Positions 1 through 6,319 of a stretch of 7,936 bases of DNA are shown one piece after another. The position numbers were made by a program, and so were the translations under genes. Source of the stretch: Desulfobacterales bacterium. Its GTDB lineage: Bacteria > Desulfobacterota > Desulfobacteria > Desulfobacterales > C00003060. The stretch lies in assembly GCA_030629475.1 (NCBI GenBank), contig DAOVOU010000081.1, forward strand, positions 1 through 7,936, written 5' to 3'. Each line of letters starts with the position of its first letter. Within the stretch, counting starts at the first letter, position 1. The notes beneath the pieces were generated by a model. It searched no databases and was not told the DNA's origin. It saw only the letters and a program-made list of their open reading frames with translations.

Positions 1-2
1 AG

Positions 3-1283
3 AAAAAAATATGCGCATGCCCTTTGTGCCATTCCAGATATCGAGTTCCTGAAGCACTAAAAGGAAAGACTGTTTCCTGCAAAAAATGCGGCTCAAGCTT
101 TAAGGTCTTCTTCGAAGTTGCGGGTGATCAAGAAGAATCACCTCAGGAGACTGCCGTCGTGCAAGAGGTGTCCGAGAAACCCACCCATGAAAGAGAGGAG
201 GCCCCTAAAGGGATTGAAGAGCAAGAAGTCTCTGATAAGGCGTTTGATTTGACGGTTTCAGAGGACAAACTCGAGGCCTATATCTGTCCAAGGGGAAAAG
301 TGCCTCTTGAAATTTCTTTGGGTGATATTAAAGAACTGCTTGCAATGAGAGGTATCCAATACGGCATTGTCGATGACACGGTAATAACCGAATATCTGAA
401 AAATAGACCCATCCGGAAAAAACCGTGGAAGATTGCAGAAGGCAAAGCACCCGGCCCTGCCCGGAACGACGAGGTCAAATATTACTTTGACACAGATTCA
501 TTAAAAATCGGCACGCTCAAGGATGGCGGGATCGTTGACTTCAAAGACCGGGGAGAAATCCCACACGCAAAAAAAGGGGATCTCATCGCTGAAAAAATTC
601 CCGGAGTGGATGGAACGGGGGGGATGGACGTATTTGGCCTCATCTTTCCTGCCCCAAAGGCCAAAAATATTAAACTTCGATGCGGGAAAGGTGCCGAAAA
701 ATCTGAAGATGGACTCAAAGTTTTTGCCAAGCTTGACGGACGGCCTGAGATTTCGGCCCACGGCAAGCTGTTTGTGTTGCCTGAACTCAAAATATCGGGT
801 GATGTGGGACTTGACACGGGTCACATCGAATTTGATGGTAATATTGACGTCCACGGATCAGTCCAGGACGGCTTTCGTGTAAGAGGCGGAAAGCTCTCGG
901 CCAAGGAAATACTCAAAGCAGAAATAGACATTGCTGGAGATATTGTTGTCCTGGGAGGAATTATTGGCGCACGCATCAAGACCGGCGGAAGCGTAAGGGC
1001 CAAACATGTCAACGCATCGGATATTGAAGCTTTGGGTGATGTTGTGGTGGAGAACGAACTTCTTAATTCCAGAATTGAGTCAAGCGGTGCATGCCTCGTT
1101 AAAGGGGGAACGATCCTTTCCTCATCGATTTCTGCGAGAAAAGGCATAGAAGCAAATGAGATCGGCTCTGATACGTCAAAGCCGTGCACTCTGGCTGTCG
1201 CTTTCGATGAAAGGGTCATAAACGAGGTTGATAAGATCAAAGAGGAACTTAGGGGCTTCGCCCCAATTGGAATAATGGAATAA
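3..1283 (+). CDS. FapA/DUF342-family protein with N-terminal zinc ribbon, 5'-partial and 3'-truncated
   Basis: The frame is open to the left edge, so the true start lies just outside the window; the TTG at 24 would cut the zinc ribbon in half and is rejected. Counting from base 3 (426 visible residues), residues 4-35 form an MJ0042-type zinc ribbon with CPLC (6-9) and CKKC (26-29). An acidic linker runs to about 80. The FapA N-terminal domain follows, then the Gly-rich right-handed beta-helix region (about 170-400), including the family-typical PGVDGTGGMDVFG and repeated hydrophobic/Gly strands. Homology fades after VDKIKEELRG, and the last residues and the TAA come from an inserted repeat element. 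The missing coiled coil and C-terminal strands lie at 1504-2097. FapA-domain proteins are linked to flagellar assembly, polymer localisation or polar scaffolding in some bacteria; the role here is unknown. The beta-helix fragment might still be translated. Family assignment is good; function is open. Confidence 0.8.
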   Translation, partial: KKICACPLCHSRYRVPEALKGKTVSCKKCGSSFKVFFEVAGDQEESPQETAVVQEVSEKPTHEREEAPKGIEEQEVSDKAFDLTVSEDKLEAYICPRGKVPLEISLGDIKELLAMRGIQYGIVDDTVITEYLKNRPIRKKPWKIAEGKAPGPARNDEVKYYFDTDSLKIGTLKDGGIVDFKDRGEIPHAKKGDLIAEKIPGVDGTGGMDVFGLIFPAPKAKNIKLRCGKGAEKSEDGLKVFAKLDGRPEISAHGKLFVLPELKISGDVGLDTGHIEFDGNIDVHGSVQDGFRVRGGKLSAKEILKAEIDIAGDIVVLGGIIGARIKTGGSVRAKHVNASDIEALGDVVVENELLNSRIESSGACLVKGGTILSSSISARKGIEANEIGSDTSKPCTLAVAFDERVINEVDKIKEELRGFAPIGIME

Positions 1284-1464
1284 TGGAATAAAGGAATGAT
1301 GGGTTAAGAAGAAGATGACGAATGTAACTCATTGATATACATTATCATTATGAGCTACCTACAAAATTTGTAGGTCACAGCATGGCAGTTTCTGATTAAC
1401 CTACAAAAAATGGAGGTTCCGGTTTTTAACTATTGTTCCATTATTCCAACATTCCATCATTCCA
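1268..1464. mobile_element. MITE-like element with inverted ends made of 8-bp units
   Basis: The left end (1268-1307) is built from four head-to-tail units close to GGAATAAT followed by GGGTTAA. The right end (1426-1464) is its reverse complement with about six substitutions and one gap (AGTTAA on the inner side). The roughly 118 bp interior has no ORF. It carries a perfect ACCTACAAA-A-TTTGTAGGT palindrome (1357-1375) and a degenerate second copy (1399-1417). The element lies exactly where the FapA-family reading frame breaks, which supports insertion. No clean target-site duplication could be found: CAAT at 1264-1267 and CAAT at 1468-1471 are only suggestive. A short GGGGC-TTC-GCCCC hairpin (1252-1264) abuts the left end and may be part of the element. 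It encodes no transposase, so any movement would need an enzyme from elsewhere. Confidence 0.6.
1357..1375. repeat. Perfect 9-bp-arm palindrome inside the MITE-like element
   Basis: ACCTACAAA and TTTGTAGGT are separated by a single A. A related, weaker copy with ACCTACAAA on the left and TGGAGGT on the right lies at 1399-1417. No T-run follows, so it does not look like an intrinsic terminator. It may be a structural or protein-binding part of the element. Confidence 0.5.
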
Positions 1465-1503
1465 GATCAATGGCACAGAAAACTGCCGCCGAAAGATAAA
1501 TGA

Positions 1504-2097
1504 TTACAACGAGTTGTACAAATTCCGAGACGTCAAATTACACTGAAAAAAGAAGAGCAGGAAAAGCGTAGAACACGGGTGGATGAACTCCAGGAGGAAG
1601 CCAAGAGGATCGAGAAAGAAACAGGGGAACTGGCTCAAGTTCAGGACCGCGCTATGGTGGAACAACGGACCTTTAAAGAAGAAAGGGAAGAACTGAAAAA
1701 GGGAAATAATACTGAACAACTGGCTCAGGTTGAAATGCTAATCAAGGATCTGGACTCAAAAATAGACCAGACGGAAAAAAACCTGGAACAACTCCTCAAT
1801 AAACAGGATCAAATTACGGAAAAAATTACCGGCTTTCAAGATGAAATCAAGAATTCCGAAGAAGAGATCAAGGGATTTCGTGATGAAATCGAAGCCCTGT
1901 CTGAATGGTCACAGCGAGACAAGGGGTTGCCCACTGTCAAAGTTGGTGGCGTGATTTTTTCGGAAACCACGATCAGAGGGCCTCATTCCTCAGCCGTATT
2001 AAGAAAAAACTTGCGTCAGGTCTCTATCAAGGAGACTAAAATCTCCGATCCTGATTCCGGGGTCAAATGGAAGATGAACGTTTCGCGACTTGACTAA
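1504..2097 (+). pseudogene. Detached C-terminal part of the FapA/DUF342-family gene
   Basis: The frame is open from 1504 to the TAG/TGA-free end at 2097. The first possible start (GTG 1579) has no Shine-Dalgarno sequence, nor do later Met codons. Residues encoded from about 1540 to 1900 are a Lys/Glu/Gln-rich coiled coil (KKEEQEKRR, then repeated heptads). After it comes a compact beta segment with TVKVGGVIFSETTIRG and a KIS...VKWKMNV ending, the usual C-terminus of DUF342 proteins, where the motif is normally V-x-G-x-hydrophobic-x-(G/E)-x-T-x-I. The piece is collinear with the gene ending at 1283 and completes what that fragment lacks, so both are best read as one ancestral gene split by the element at 1268-1464. 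A second frame just upstream (1493-1543, with NDYNELYKFRDVKL) also looks coiled-coil-like and would join this one only through a frameshift near 1540, suggesting further decay. Independent expression is unlikely. Confidence 0.6.
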
Positions 2098-2227
2098 TCA
2101 CCCCGGAAATCCTTTCCATACCTCTCACATATTCAATCCCCCCTTTTTTGCCATGGCAAGTTGGACCAAAACGTGGTACAAACCCGAAAAAACAGAATGA
2201 TACAAAAATCTTTAAGAGGAAAAATCC
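2098..2227 (+). promoter_or_regulatory. Leader region of selA: short palindrome, A-rich stretch and ribosome binding site
   Basis: This 130-bp gap is the only non-coding space before selA and must hold its promoter unless selA is read through from the left. Visible elements are a perfect 12-bp palindrome TTGCCATGGCAA (2148-2159) and a TTGGAC box (2161-2166) without a convincing -10 at the right distance. An A-rich stretch follows, then AGAGGA (2215-2220), seven bases before the GTG at 2228. That ribosome binding site decides the selA start. The palindrome could be an operator, but 12-bp palindromes also occur by chance. No terminator of the upstream gene is visible. Confidence 0.35.
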
Positions 2228-3643
2228 GTGGACCCAAAACAGAAGAGCCTATTGCGCAAGCTTCCGGGTGTGGACCATGTTCTTGAGCTGTGGGACAGGA
2301 CACAGCCGGTGAAAGATGTGCCCAGAGCTGTGTTGGTACGGTCGATCCGCACCACCCTGGACCGACTTCGAACGAGGATTCTCGCTGGCGATGAACTCCC
2401 GGATGAGACCGTGTTCGGCGACAATCTACTCATCCATCTTGCCACACAGGCAGTGAACAAAAGCATGGAATTCAATCTGAAGCGCGTGGTTAATGCAACG
2501 GGCGTGGTCGTTCACACTAACCTGGGCCGTTCCTTGCTACCCGAAAGCGTAGCAAGGCATGTGGCCGAGATTTCGAGCCGGTATTCGAACCTCGAATTCG
2601 ATCTGGAAAAAGGGGCGCGTGGATCCAGATATAGCTGCGTTGAAGAGATCTTGTGCGAGATAAGTGGTGCTGAAGCTGCCATGGTCGTAAATAACAATGC
2701 AGGGGCGGTCTTTTTGTCTCTGGAAACGCTGGCAAGGGGGAAAGAGGTGATCGTTTCAAGGGGTGAGCTGGTGGAAATCGGAGGCTCATTCCGCATACCG
2801 GACGTTATGGCCCGAAGCGGCGCCAGGCTGGTGGAAATCGGCACAACCAACAGGACTCATCTGCCGGACTATGAAGGGGCAATCCGTGACGAGACAGCGT
2901 TATTGCTCAAGGTCCATACCAGCAATTACAGCATGGTAGGGTTTACGGCTGAAGTTTCTCTGAAGAATCTGGTGGCCTTGGGGGCCACGTACCATCTTCC
3001 TGTCATGAAAGATCTGGGCAGCGGCAACTTTGTCGATTTTTCAAAATACGGTATCATGAACGAACCCACGGTTCAGGAGACCGTGGCAGCCGGCGCCGAT
3101 GTGGTCACCTTCAGTGGCGACAAGATGCTGGGAGGACCCCAGGCTGGAATCATCGTGGGTCGAAAAGAAGCGGTCGAGCGGATCAAAAAAAACCCTATTA
3201 ACCGGGCCCTCAGAATCGATAAGATGACCCTGGCAGCCCTTGAGGCCACGCTTCACCTGTATCGAGATGAATCCAGGGCCATCTCGGCCATTCCCACACT
3301 CCGCATGCTCACCCTGCCTCCCAAGATCATTGCCAACAGGGCAAAACGGCTCCTGAATCGATTGAGGAAACTGGGAGATAGCCGGCTGGAAGCCATCATT
3401 ATAAACGCCTCATCCCGTGTAGGTGGGGGCGCCCTTCCCCTGCAAGAACTCCCGACCAGGTGCGTGGCCGTCAGGATAAAAGGGCTCTCGGCAAATCGTA
3501 TTGATCACATCATGCGGGAAGCGACTCCACCCATTGTCGGGCGCATTGAAGACGACCTGTTTGTGATGGACCTCCGCACCGTTCAGGATGAAGAGATTGC
3601 CATGATTGTCTCAACATTGAAAAAAATCCTTGCGGAGGCGTAA
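2228..3643 (+). CDS. selA: L-seryl-tRNA(Sec) selenium transferase (selenocysteine synthase)
   Basis: SelA is a PLP enzyme that converts Ser-tRNA(Sec) to Sec-tRNA(Sec) using selenophosphate, in the cytoplasm as a large homo-oligomer. The 471-residue product matches the family length (E. coli about 463). It starts with the small N-terminal domain (LRKLPGVDHVLE), then the fold-type-I core with NATGVVVHTNLGRSLL, the GARGSRY loop, AAMVVNNNAGAV, the SRGELVEIGGSFRIP segment, VHTSNYSMVGF and MKDLGSGNF. The PLP-binding Lys is Lys299 in SGDKMLGGPQAG. The GTG start at 2228 is preceded by AGAGGA at seven bases. The gene is intact. Its presence implies that the organism makes selenoproteins; selB, selC and selD are not in this window. 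The next gene starts on the base after the stop codon, so the two form an operon. Confidence 0.97.
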   Translation: MDPKQKSLLRKLPGVDHVLELWDRTQPVKDVPRAVLVRSIRTTLDRLRTRILAGDELPDETVFGDNLLIHLATQAVNKSMEFNLKRVVNATGVVVHTNLGRSLLPESVARHVAEISSRYSNLEFDLEKGARGSRYSCVEEILCEISGAEAAMVVNNNAGAVFLSLETLARGKEVIVSRGELVEIGGSFRIPDVMARSGARLVEIGTTNRTHLPDYEGAIRDETALLLKVHTSNYSMVGFTAEVSLKNLVALGATYHLPVMKDLGSGNFVDFSKYGIMNEPTVQETVAAGADVVTFSGDKMLGGPQAGIIVGRKEAVERIKKNPINRALRIDKMTLAALEATLHLYRDESRAISAIPTLRMLTLPPKIIANRAKRLLNRLRKLGDSRLEAIIINASSRVGGGALPLQELPTRCVAVRIKGLSANRIDHIMREATPPIVGRIEDDLFVMDLRTVQDEEIAMIVSTLKKILAEA

Positions 3644-3646
3644 GTG
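3634..3646 (+). promoter_or_regulatory. Ribosome binding site inside the end of selA, setting the downstream GTG start
   Basis: GGAGG at 3634-3638 lies in the last codons of selA, five bases before a GTG (3644) that directly follows the selA TAA. This arrangement is typical of translational coupling and is why the non-ATG start is accepted for the next gene. Confidence 0.7.
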
Positions 3647-4900
3647 AAACAGCCCTTGGTCGGAGCAAACGCCCTGAAACAAGCATTTCCGCAGATGCCG
3701 GTGGCTGAGGAATTCCAGGGCTTTTTTAATTCGTCTGCGACAAAGGGTGACCGATTTGCTGTACTTGTCATCCGTATTGACGATTTTGATAGGACGTTAA
3801 AACAGCTTGGGGAAGATATTACTTCGGGCGTGGTTGTCAGGCTGGCACGGATTATAGATGGTCTGAGCAAGACGCGCTCTATTGAGTGGGGACGACTCGA
3901 CCAGGAGCGGTTTGCATGTTTCTGCCCGGATACGGACGAGCAAGCCTCCGTTCAATTGGCAAAGGAGATCCAGCGGCGCCTTGCCCTTGTCGGCGAAGAG
4001 ACCGTTTCCGTTGGGGTGGCTGTACACCCTTTCTGGCCCTTCGAAAAAATGACTATTCTGGATAATGCCCAAAAGGCCTTGGACCATGCTGCTTTTTTTG
4101 GACCAAACACTGTTACACCATTTGATGCGGTCAGCCTGAACATCAGCGCTGACAAGCTCTATCAATACGGAGACATTGATGGAGCCATTGAAGAGTTTAG
4201 AAGGGCCCTGGCCGTAGATCTTCAAAATGTGAATGTCCGTAACAGTCTAGGCGTTTGTTACGGCGTGCAGGGCAAGTTGGATCTGGCTATTGATGCCTTT
4301 GAAACAGCCATCCGTCTTGATCCGGAAGATGTGATGGCCACATACAACCTGGGCCTTGCCCACTTTAAACAAGGAGATGGGCAAAAAGCACTTAGCCTAT
4401 TCCTTAAGGCCCACAGCCTCGACGGAGACAACCCCGAGGTGGCCTACCAGATAGCCGTGTGCTATCGAGAGAAGGATCAAACCGAAGCGGCCCTTGAGTA
4501 TCTCGCAAAAGCCGCCCAGAACACGCGCAAAGGGGGACATATATTCCAGGCCCTGGGAGAGTGTTATCTCGAAAAAGAGATGCTTAAGGAAGCTGCCAAG
4601 GCGTATGAAAAAGCAATTAGACGTAACCCAACCGATCCGAAAAGCTTGAGCCATCTTGGTCATCTGTATGGGGCCCTGGGTGAAAATATGGAAATCGCCA
4701 TTGTCCTATGTCGAGAGAGCACCAGAATTGATCCAAACAATGGGCTTTACCGATACCGGTTGGGCAAGCTTTACCTGCAAAGTAAGGATTATGAAAATGC
4801 CCTGGAGCAGCTCAAAATGGCAGCCGAGCTTGGAGAGGATTGCGGTGAACTAATACGCGAAGCAGAAATCTCCATGGATGCAGTGGTTGACAGGAACTAG
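3644..4900 (+). CDS. Degenerate GGDEF-like domain fused to a TPR array
   Basis: The 418-residue protein has two parts. Residues about 35-160 resemble a GGDEF/nucleotidyl-cyclase fold: an RFAVLVIRIDDFD first strand, a helix, then EWGRLDQERFACFCP at the active-site hairpin, and SVGVAVHP followed by KALDHAAFFGPNTVTPFD near the end. The signature is replaced by RLDQE (84-88), so diguanylate cyclase activity is not expected. Residues about 165-410 carry around seven TPR units with the usual small/aromatic pattern (for example NVRNSLGVCYGVQGKLDLAI and ATYNLGLAHFKQG). There is no signal peptide or membrane segment, so it is probably a cytoplasmic scaffold. It starts on the base after selA ends and is very likely co-translated with it. 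A role in selenoprotein synthesis is possible by context only; a decayed c-di-GMP or nucleotide sensor is the alternative. Domain calls are firm; function is unknown. Confidence 0.85.
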   Translation: MKQPLVGANALKQAFPQMPVAEEFQGFFNSSATKGDRFAVLVIRIDDFDRTLKQLGEDITSGVVVRLARIIDGLSKTRSIEWGRLDQERFACFCPDTDEQASVQLAKEIQRRLALVGEETVSVGVAVHPFWPFEKMTILDNAQKALDHAAFFGPNTVTPFDAVSLNISADKLYQYGDIDGAIEEFRRALAVDLQNVNVRNSLGVCYGVQGKLDLAIDAFETAIRLDPEDVMATYNLGLAHFKQGDGQKALSLFLKAHSLDGDNPEVAYQIAVCYREKDQTEAALEYLAKAAQNTRKGGHIFQALGECYLEKEMLKEAAKAYEKAIRRNPTDPKSLSHLGHLYGALGENMEIAIVLCRESTRIDPNNGLYRYRLGKLYLQSKDYENALEQLKMAAELGEDCGELIREAEISMDAVVDRN

Positions 4901-4989
4901 TAGCGTGATTCCAAAACAGTGTTGCAATATACTAGGGTGTCACCCTCACTGAAACCCTCCCCCTTCAAGCCTATCGTTACCCACAAGTT
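4901..4989 (+). other. Gap after the selA operon, with a degenerate C/T-rich repeat copy
   Basis: The gap contains AGGGTG-T-CACCCT (4934-4946), a short perfect hairpin without a T-run. It then has CACCCTCACTGAAACCCTCC (from 4941), which resembles, on the opposite orientation, the repeat bounding the DUF559 ORF just downstream. I read it as a worn extra copy of that repeat rather than a terminator. No gene is visible. Confidence 0.3.
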
Positions 4990-5028
4990 CCCTCTCCCCT
5001 TGAGGGGAGAGGGTTAGGGTGAGGGGTG
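4990..5028. repeat. Left REP-like palindrome of the DUF559 cassette
   Basis: CCCTCTCCCC and GGGGAGAGGG form a perfect 10-bp stem around TTGA (4990-5013), followed by a G-rich tail to GAGGGG. Bases 5004-5026 are the reverse complement of 5379-5401 with two mismatches in 23, so this is one of a pair of inverted flanking repeats. Palindromes of this type are scattered through many bacterial genomes. Confidence 0.8.
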
Positions 5029-5036
5029 AAAGAATG
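5021..5036 (+). promoter_or_regulatory. Repeat-encoded ribosome binding site and start of the DUF559 gene
   Basis: GAGGGG (5021-5026) is the end of the flanking repeat and lies seven bases before ATG 5034. It favours this ATG over the in-frame GTG at 5019, which would sit inside the repeat and add five residues with no ribosome binding site of its own. Confidence 0.55.
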
Positions 5037-5426
5037 AAGCATCAAGCCAGAAGGCTCAGAAAAAATATGACTGATGTCGAGAGGCTGCTGTGGCGACGTC
5101 TTCGCAATCGACAATTGGGTGGACATAAGTTTCGTCGCCAGCACCCTATTGGACCATTTTTTGTTGATTTTGTGTGTTTGGAGAAAAAACTCGTCATTGA
5201 AGTGGACGGCGGTCAACACGCGAGAAATTTGGAGGCGGATGTCAAGCGTTCTGATTATTTGAAGGAAAGAGGGTACCAAGTCTTGCGATTCTGGAACAAT
5301 GAGGTTTTGGAGGAAAGCAAGTCTGTTTTGAGCGTAATTCTTTCGTCGTTGCTCAAAGATGAGCCCCCTCACCCCAGCCCCCTCACCCCAGCCCTCTCCC
5401 CCCAAAAGCGGGGGAGAGGGAGATAG
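5034..5426 (+). CDS. DUF559 (Vsr/PD-(D/E)XK endonuclease-like) protein
   Basis: The 130-residue product has the full DUF559 pattern: a basic N-terminal helix, MTDVERLLWRRLRNRQLGG (12-30), KFRRQHPIGPFFVDF (32-46), LVIEVDGGQH (53-62), DYLKERGYQVLRFWNNEV (74-91) and a C-terminal helix. Asp45 with Glu56 and Asp58 are the probable metal-binding residues of the restriction-endonuclease-like fold shared with Vsr mismatch endonucleases. Biochemical roles for DUF559 proteins are largely unestablished; DNA nicking or cleavage is inferred from the fold. The last 20 or so residues (PHPSPLTPALSPQKRGRG) are translated from the right flanking repeat and are probably not part of the ancestral fold. The gene lies between inverted palindromes, separates the selA operon from gmhA, and has no partner gene such as a methylase or transposase. 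Confidence 0.88.
   Translation: MKHQARRLRKNMTDVERLLWRRLRNRQLGGHKFRRQHPIGPFFVDFVCLEKKLVIEVDGGQHARNLEADVKRSDYLKERGYQVLRFWNNEVLEESKSVLSVILSSLLKDEPPHPSPLTPALSPQKRGRGR
5363..5420. repeat. Right REP-like palindrome of the DUF559 cassette, with tandem 14-mer
   Basis: GCCCCCTCACCCCA occurs twice in tandem (5363-5376, 5377-5390). It is followed by CCCTCTCCCCC / GGGGGAGAGGG, a perfect 11-bp stem (5392-5402, 5410-5420) around CAAAAGC. It mirrors the left flank. It overlaps the 3' end of the DUF559 reading frame, whose TAG lies just beyond at 5424. The extra 14-mer suggests duplication by slippage or by nested insertion of a second repeat. The stem lacks a downstream T-run, so terminator action is uncertain. 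Confidence 0.8.
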
Positions 5427-5471
5427 CTGAGGAATCTTGGAACCCGGGAACCCAGAGGTTGAACGACTCTT

Positions 5472-6050
5472 ATGAAAAACATTGTCTTAAGAGCATTTGA
5501 AGAAAGCATTCGAGTCAAGGAACGTTTTGTCAAAGAGAATGTGGACGGGCTTGTGACAGCAGCCCGACGCCTGGCCACCTGCTTTGCTGGTGGCTACAAA
5601 CTCCTTATCTTTGGCAACGGAGGCAGTGCCGCTGATGCCCAGCACATTGCGGCAGAATTTGTAAACCGTTTTACCGTGGAGCGCAAACCTCTGCCTGCGC
5701 TGGCCCTGAGCACCGACACGTCCATTTTGACCAGTATTTCCAATGATTACTCCTTTGACGAGGTCTTTTCCAAGCAGATCAGAGCCCTTGGGAGAAAGGA
5801 CGACATTGCCATGGGGATCAGCACCAGCGGCAACTCCAGGAACGTGATTCTTGCCGTGGAAACGGCCCGCGACATGGGCCTTCACACCTTGGGCTTGACG
5901 GGGTGCGGCGGAGGCAAGCTGGCTGATTGTTGCGACCTCTCCTTGACGGTGAATTCACGGGCAACCCCACGCATCCAGGAAACCCATATCACAGCAGGAC
6001 ATATTCTGTGCGAACTAGTGGATCGAATCCTTTTCCCTGAAAGTTTTTGA
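5472..6050 (+). CDS. gmhA: D-sedoheptulose-7-phosphate isomerase (phosphoheptose isomerase)
   Basis: GmhA converts sedoheptulose 7-phosphate to D-glycero-D-manno-heptose 7-phosphate, the first step of ADP-heptose synthesis for the LPS inner core; it is a cytoplasmic zinc enzyme and works as a tetramer. The 192-residue product is full length and is a single SIS domain. It has FGNGGSAADAQHIAAEFVNRF (phosphate loop, with His58 and Glu62), LSTDTSILTSISND, GISTSGNSRNV and IQETHITAGH with Gln169 and His177. These four residues correspond to the zinc/catalytic set of E. coli GmhA (His61, Glu65, Gln172, His180). A stop (5460-5462) lies shortly upstream in frame, so ATG 5472 is the only reasonable start. 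Its AGAGG (5454-5458) is 13 bases away, which is longer than ideal. The rest of the heptose pathway (hldE, gmhB, hldD) is outside the window. Confidence 0.95.
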   Translation: MKNIVLRAFEESIRVKERFVKENVDGLVTAARRLATCFAGGYKLLIFGNGGSAADAQHIAAEFVNRFTVERKPLPALALSTDTSILTSISNDYSFDEVFSKQIRALGRKDDIAMGISTSGNSRNVILAVETARDMGLHTLGLTGCGGGKLADCCDLSLTVNSRATPRIQETHITAGHILCELVDRILFPESF

Positions 6051-6191
6051 GGAAGCTTAGTCCTGCATTCGTGTCCGTTCACAATTCACGCCTCAATCGT
6101 CAATAGACAATGTGGGTTGTCAGTGTCATACTTAACGGAGGCAGTGTGATTTACATCGAAAATGGTAAGTTTTCAAAAAGTTCGGGTTTTC
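6051..6191 (+). promoter_or_regulatory. Gap after gmhA with a strong orphan ribosome binding site and GTG
   Basis: Within this gap GGAGG (6137-6141) lies four bases before GTG 6146. That GTG opens a 34-codon frame (MIYIENGKFSKSSGF...) running into the 75-bp palindromic repeat and stopping at 6248-6250. It is in the same frame as the large gene ending at 7315, so it may be that gene's former start. No clear terminator for gmhA and no strong sigma70 promoter could be seen. Confidence 0.35.
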
Positions 6192-6266
6192 GTCATTGCG
6201 AGCGAAGCGAAGCAATCTCTTTGATAGCAGTGAGATTGCTTCGTCGCTGACGCTCCTCGCAATGAC
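6192..6266. repeat. 75-bp imperfect palindromic repeat (TCATTGCGAG...CTCGCAATGA type)
   Basis: The left half reads GTCATTGCGAGCGAAGCGAA then GCAATCTC. The right half reads GAGATTGCTTCGTCGCTGAC then GCTCCTCGCAATGAC, so the ends are inverted copies with a 7-bp asymmetry in the right arm. This is a recognisable, widely dispersed palindromic repeat found in many unrelated bacterial genomes; translated copies give tails such as HCEERSDEAI or FAPRNDE. It has no coding capacity of its own. Here it lies between gmhA and the next gene. Confidence 0.8.
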
Positions 6267-6319
6267 ACGAAATGACAGTTTCAGGAAATCACCCCGAGCT
6301 TTTTGAGAAGATACCGAAA

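Noticed and set aside
24..26. TTG start for the first gene
   Set aside because: It removes the first cysteine of the CPLC pair; the frame is open to the window edge and the zinc ribbon needs the upstream codons.
821..1240. Long antisense open frames (also 482-817, 2512-2850, 3797-4225, 6553-6888)
   Set aside because: They lie wholly inside well-recognised + strand genes, have no domain I recognise and no good ribosome binding site.
1252..1264. Terminator hairpin GGGGC-TTC-GCCCC
   Set aside because: It lies within the FapA reading frame, has a five-bp stem and no T-run; more likely the element border.
4934..4946. Intrinsic terminator after the TPR gene
   Set aside because: The stem is six bp and no T-run follows; it fits a degenerate repeat better.
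4977..5405. Antisense ORF across the DUF559 cassette
   Set aside because: Its ends are repeat translations and its middle is the reverse of a clear DUF559 gene; mirrored repeats open frames on both strands.
6146..6250. Independent 34-residue peptide gene
   Set aside because: Most of it is translated palindromic repeat; reported instead as a possible displaced start.
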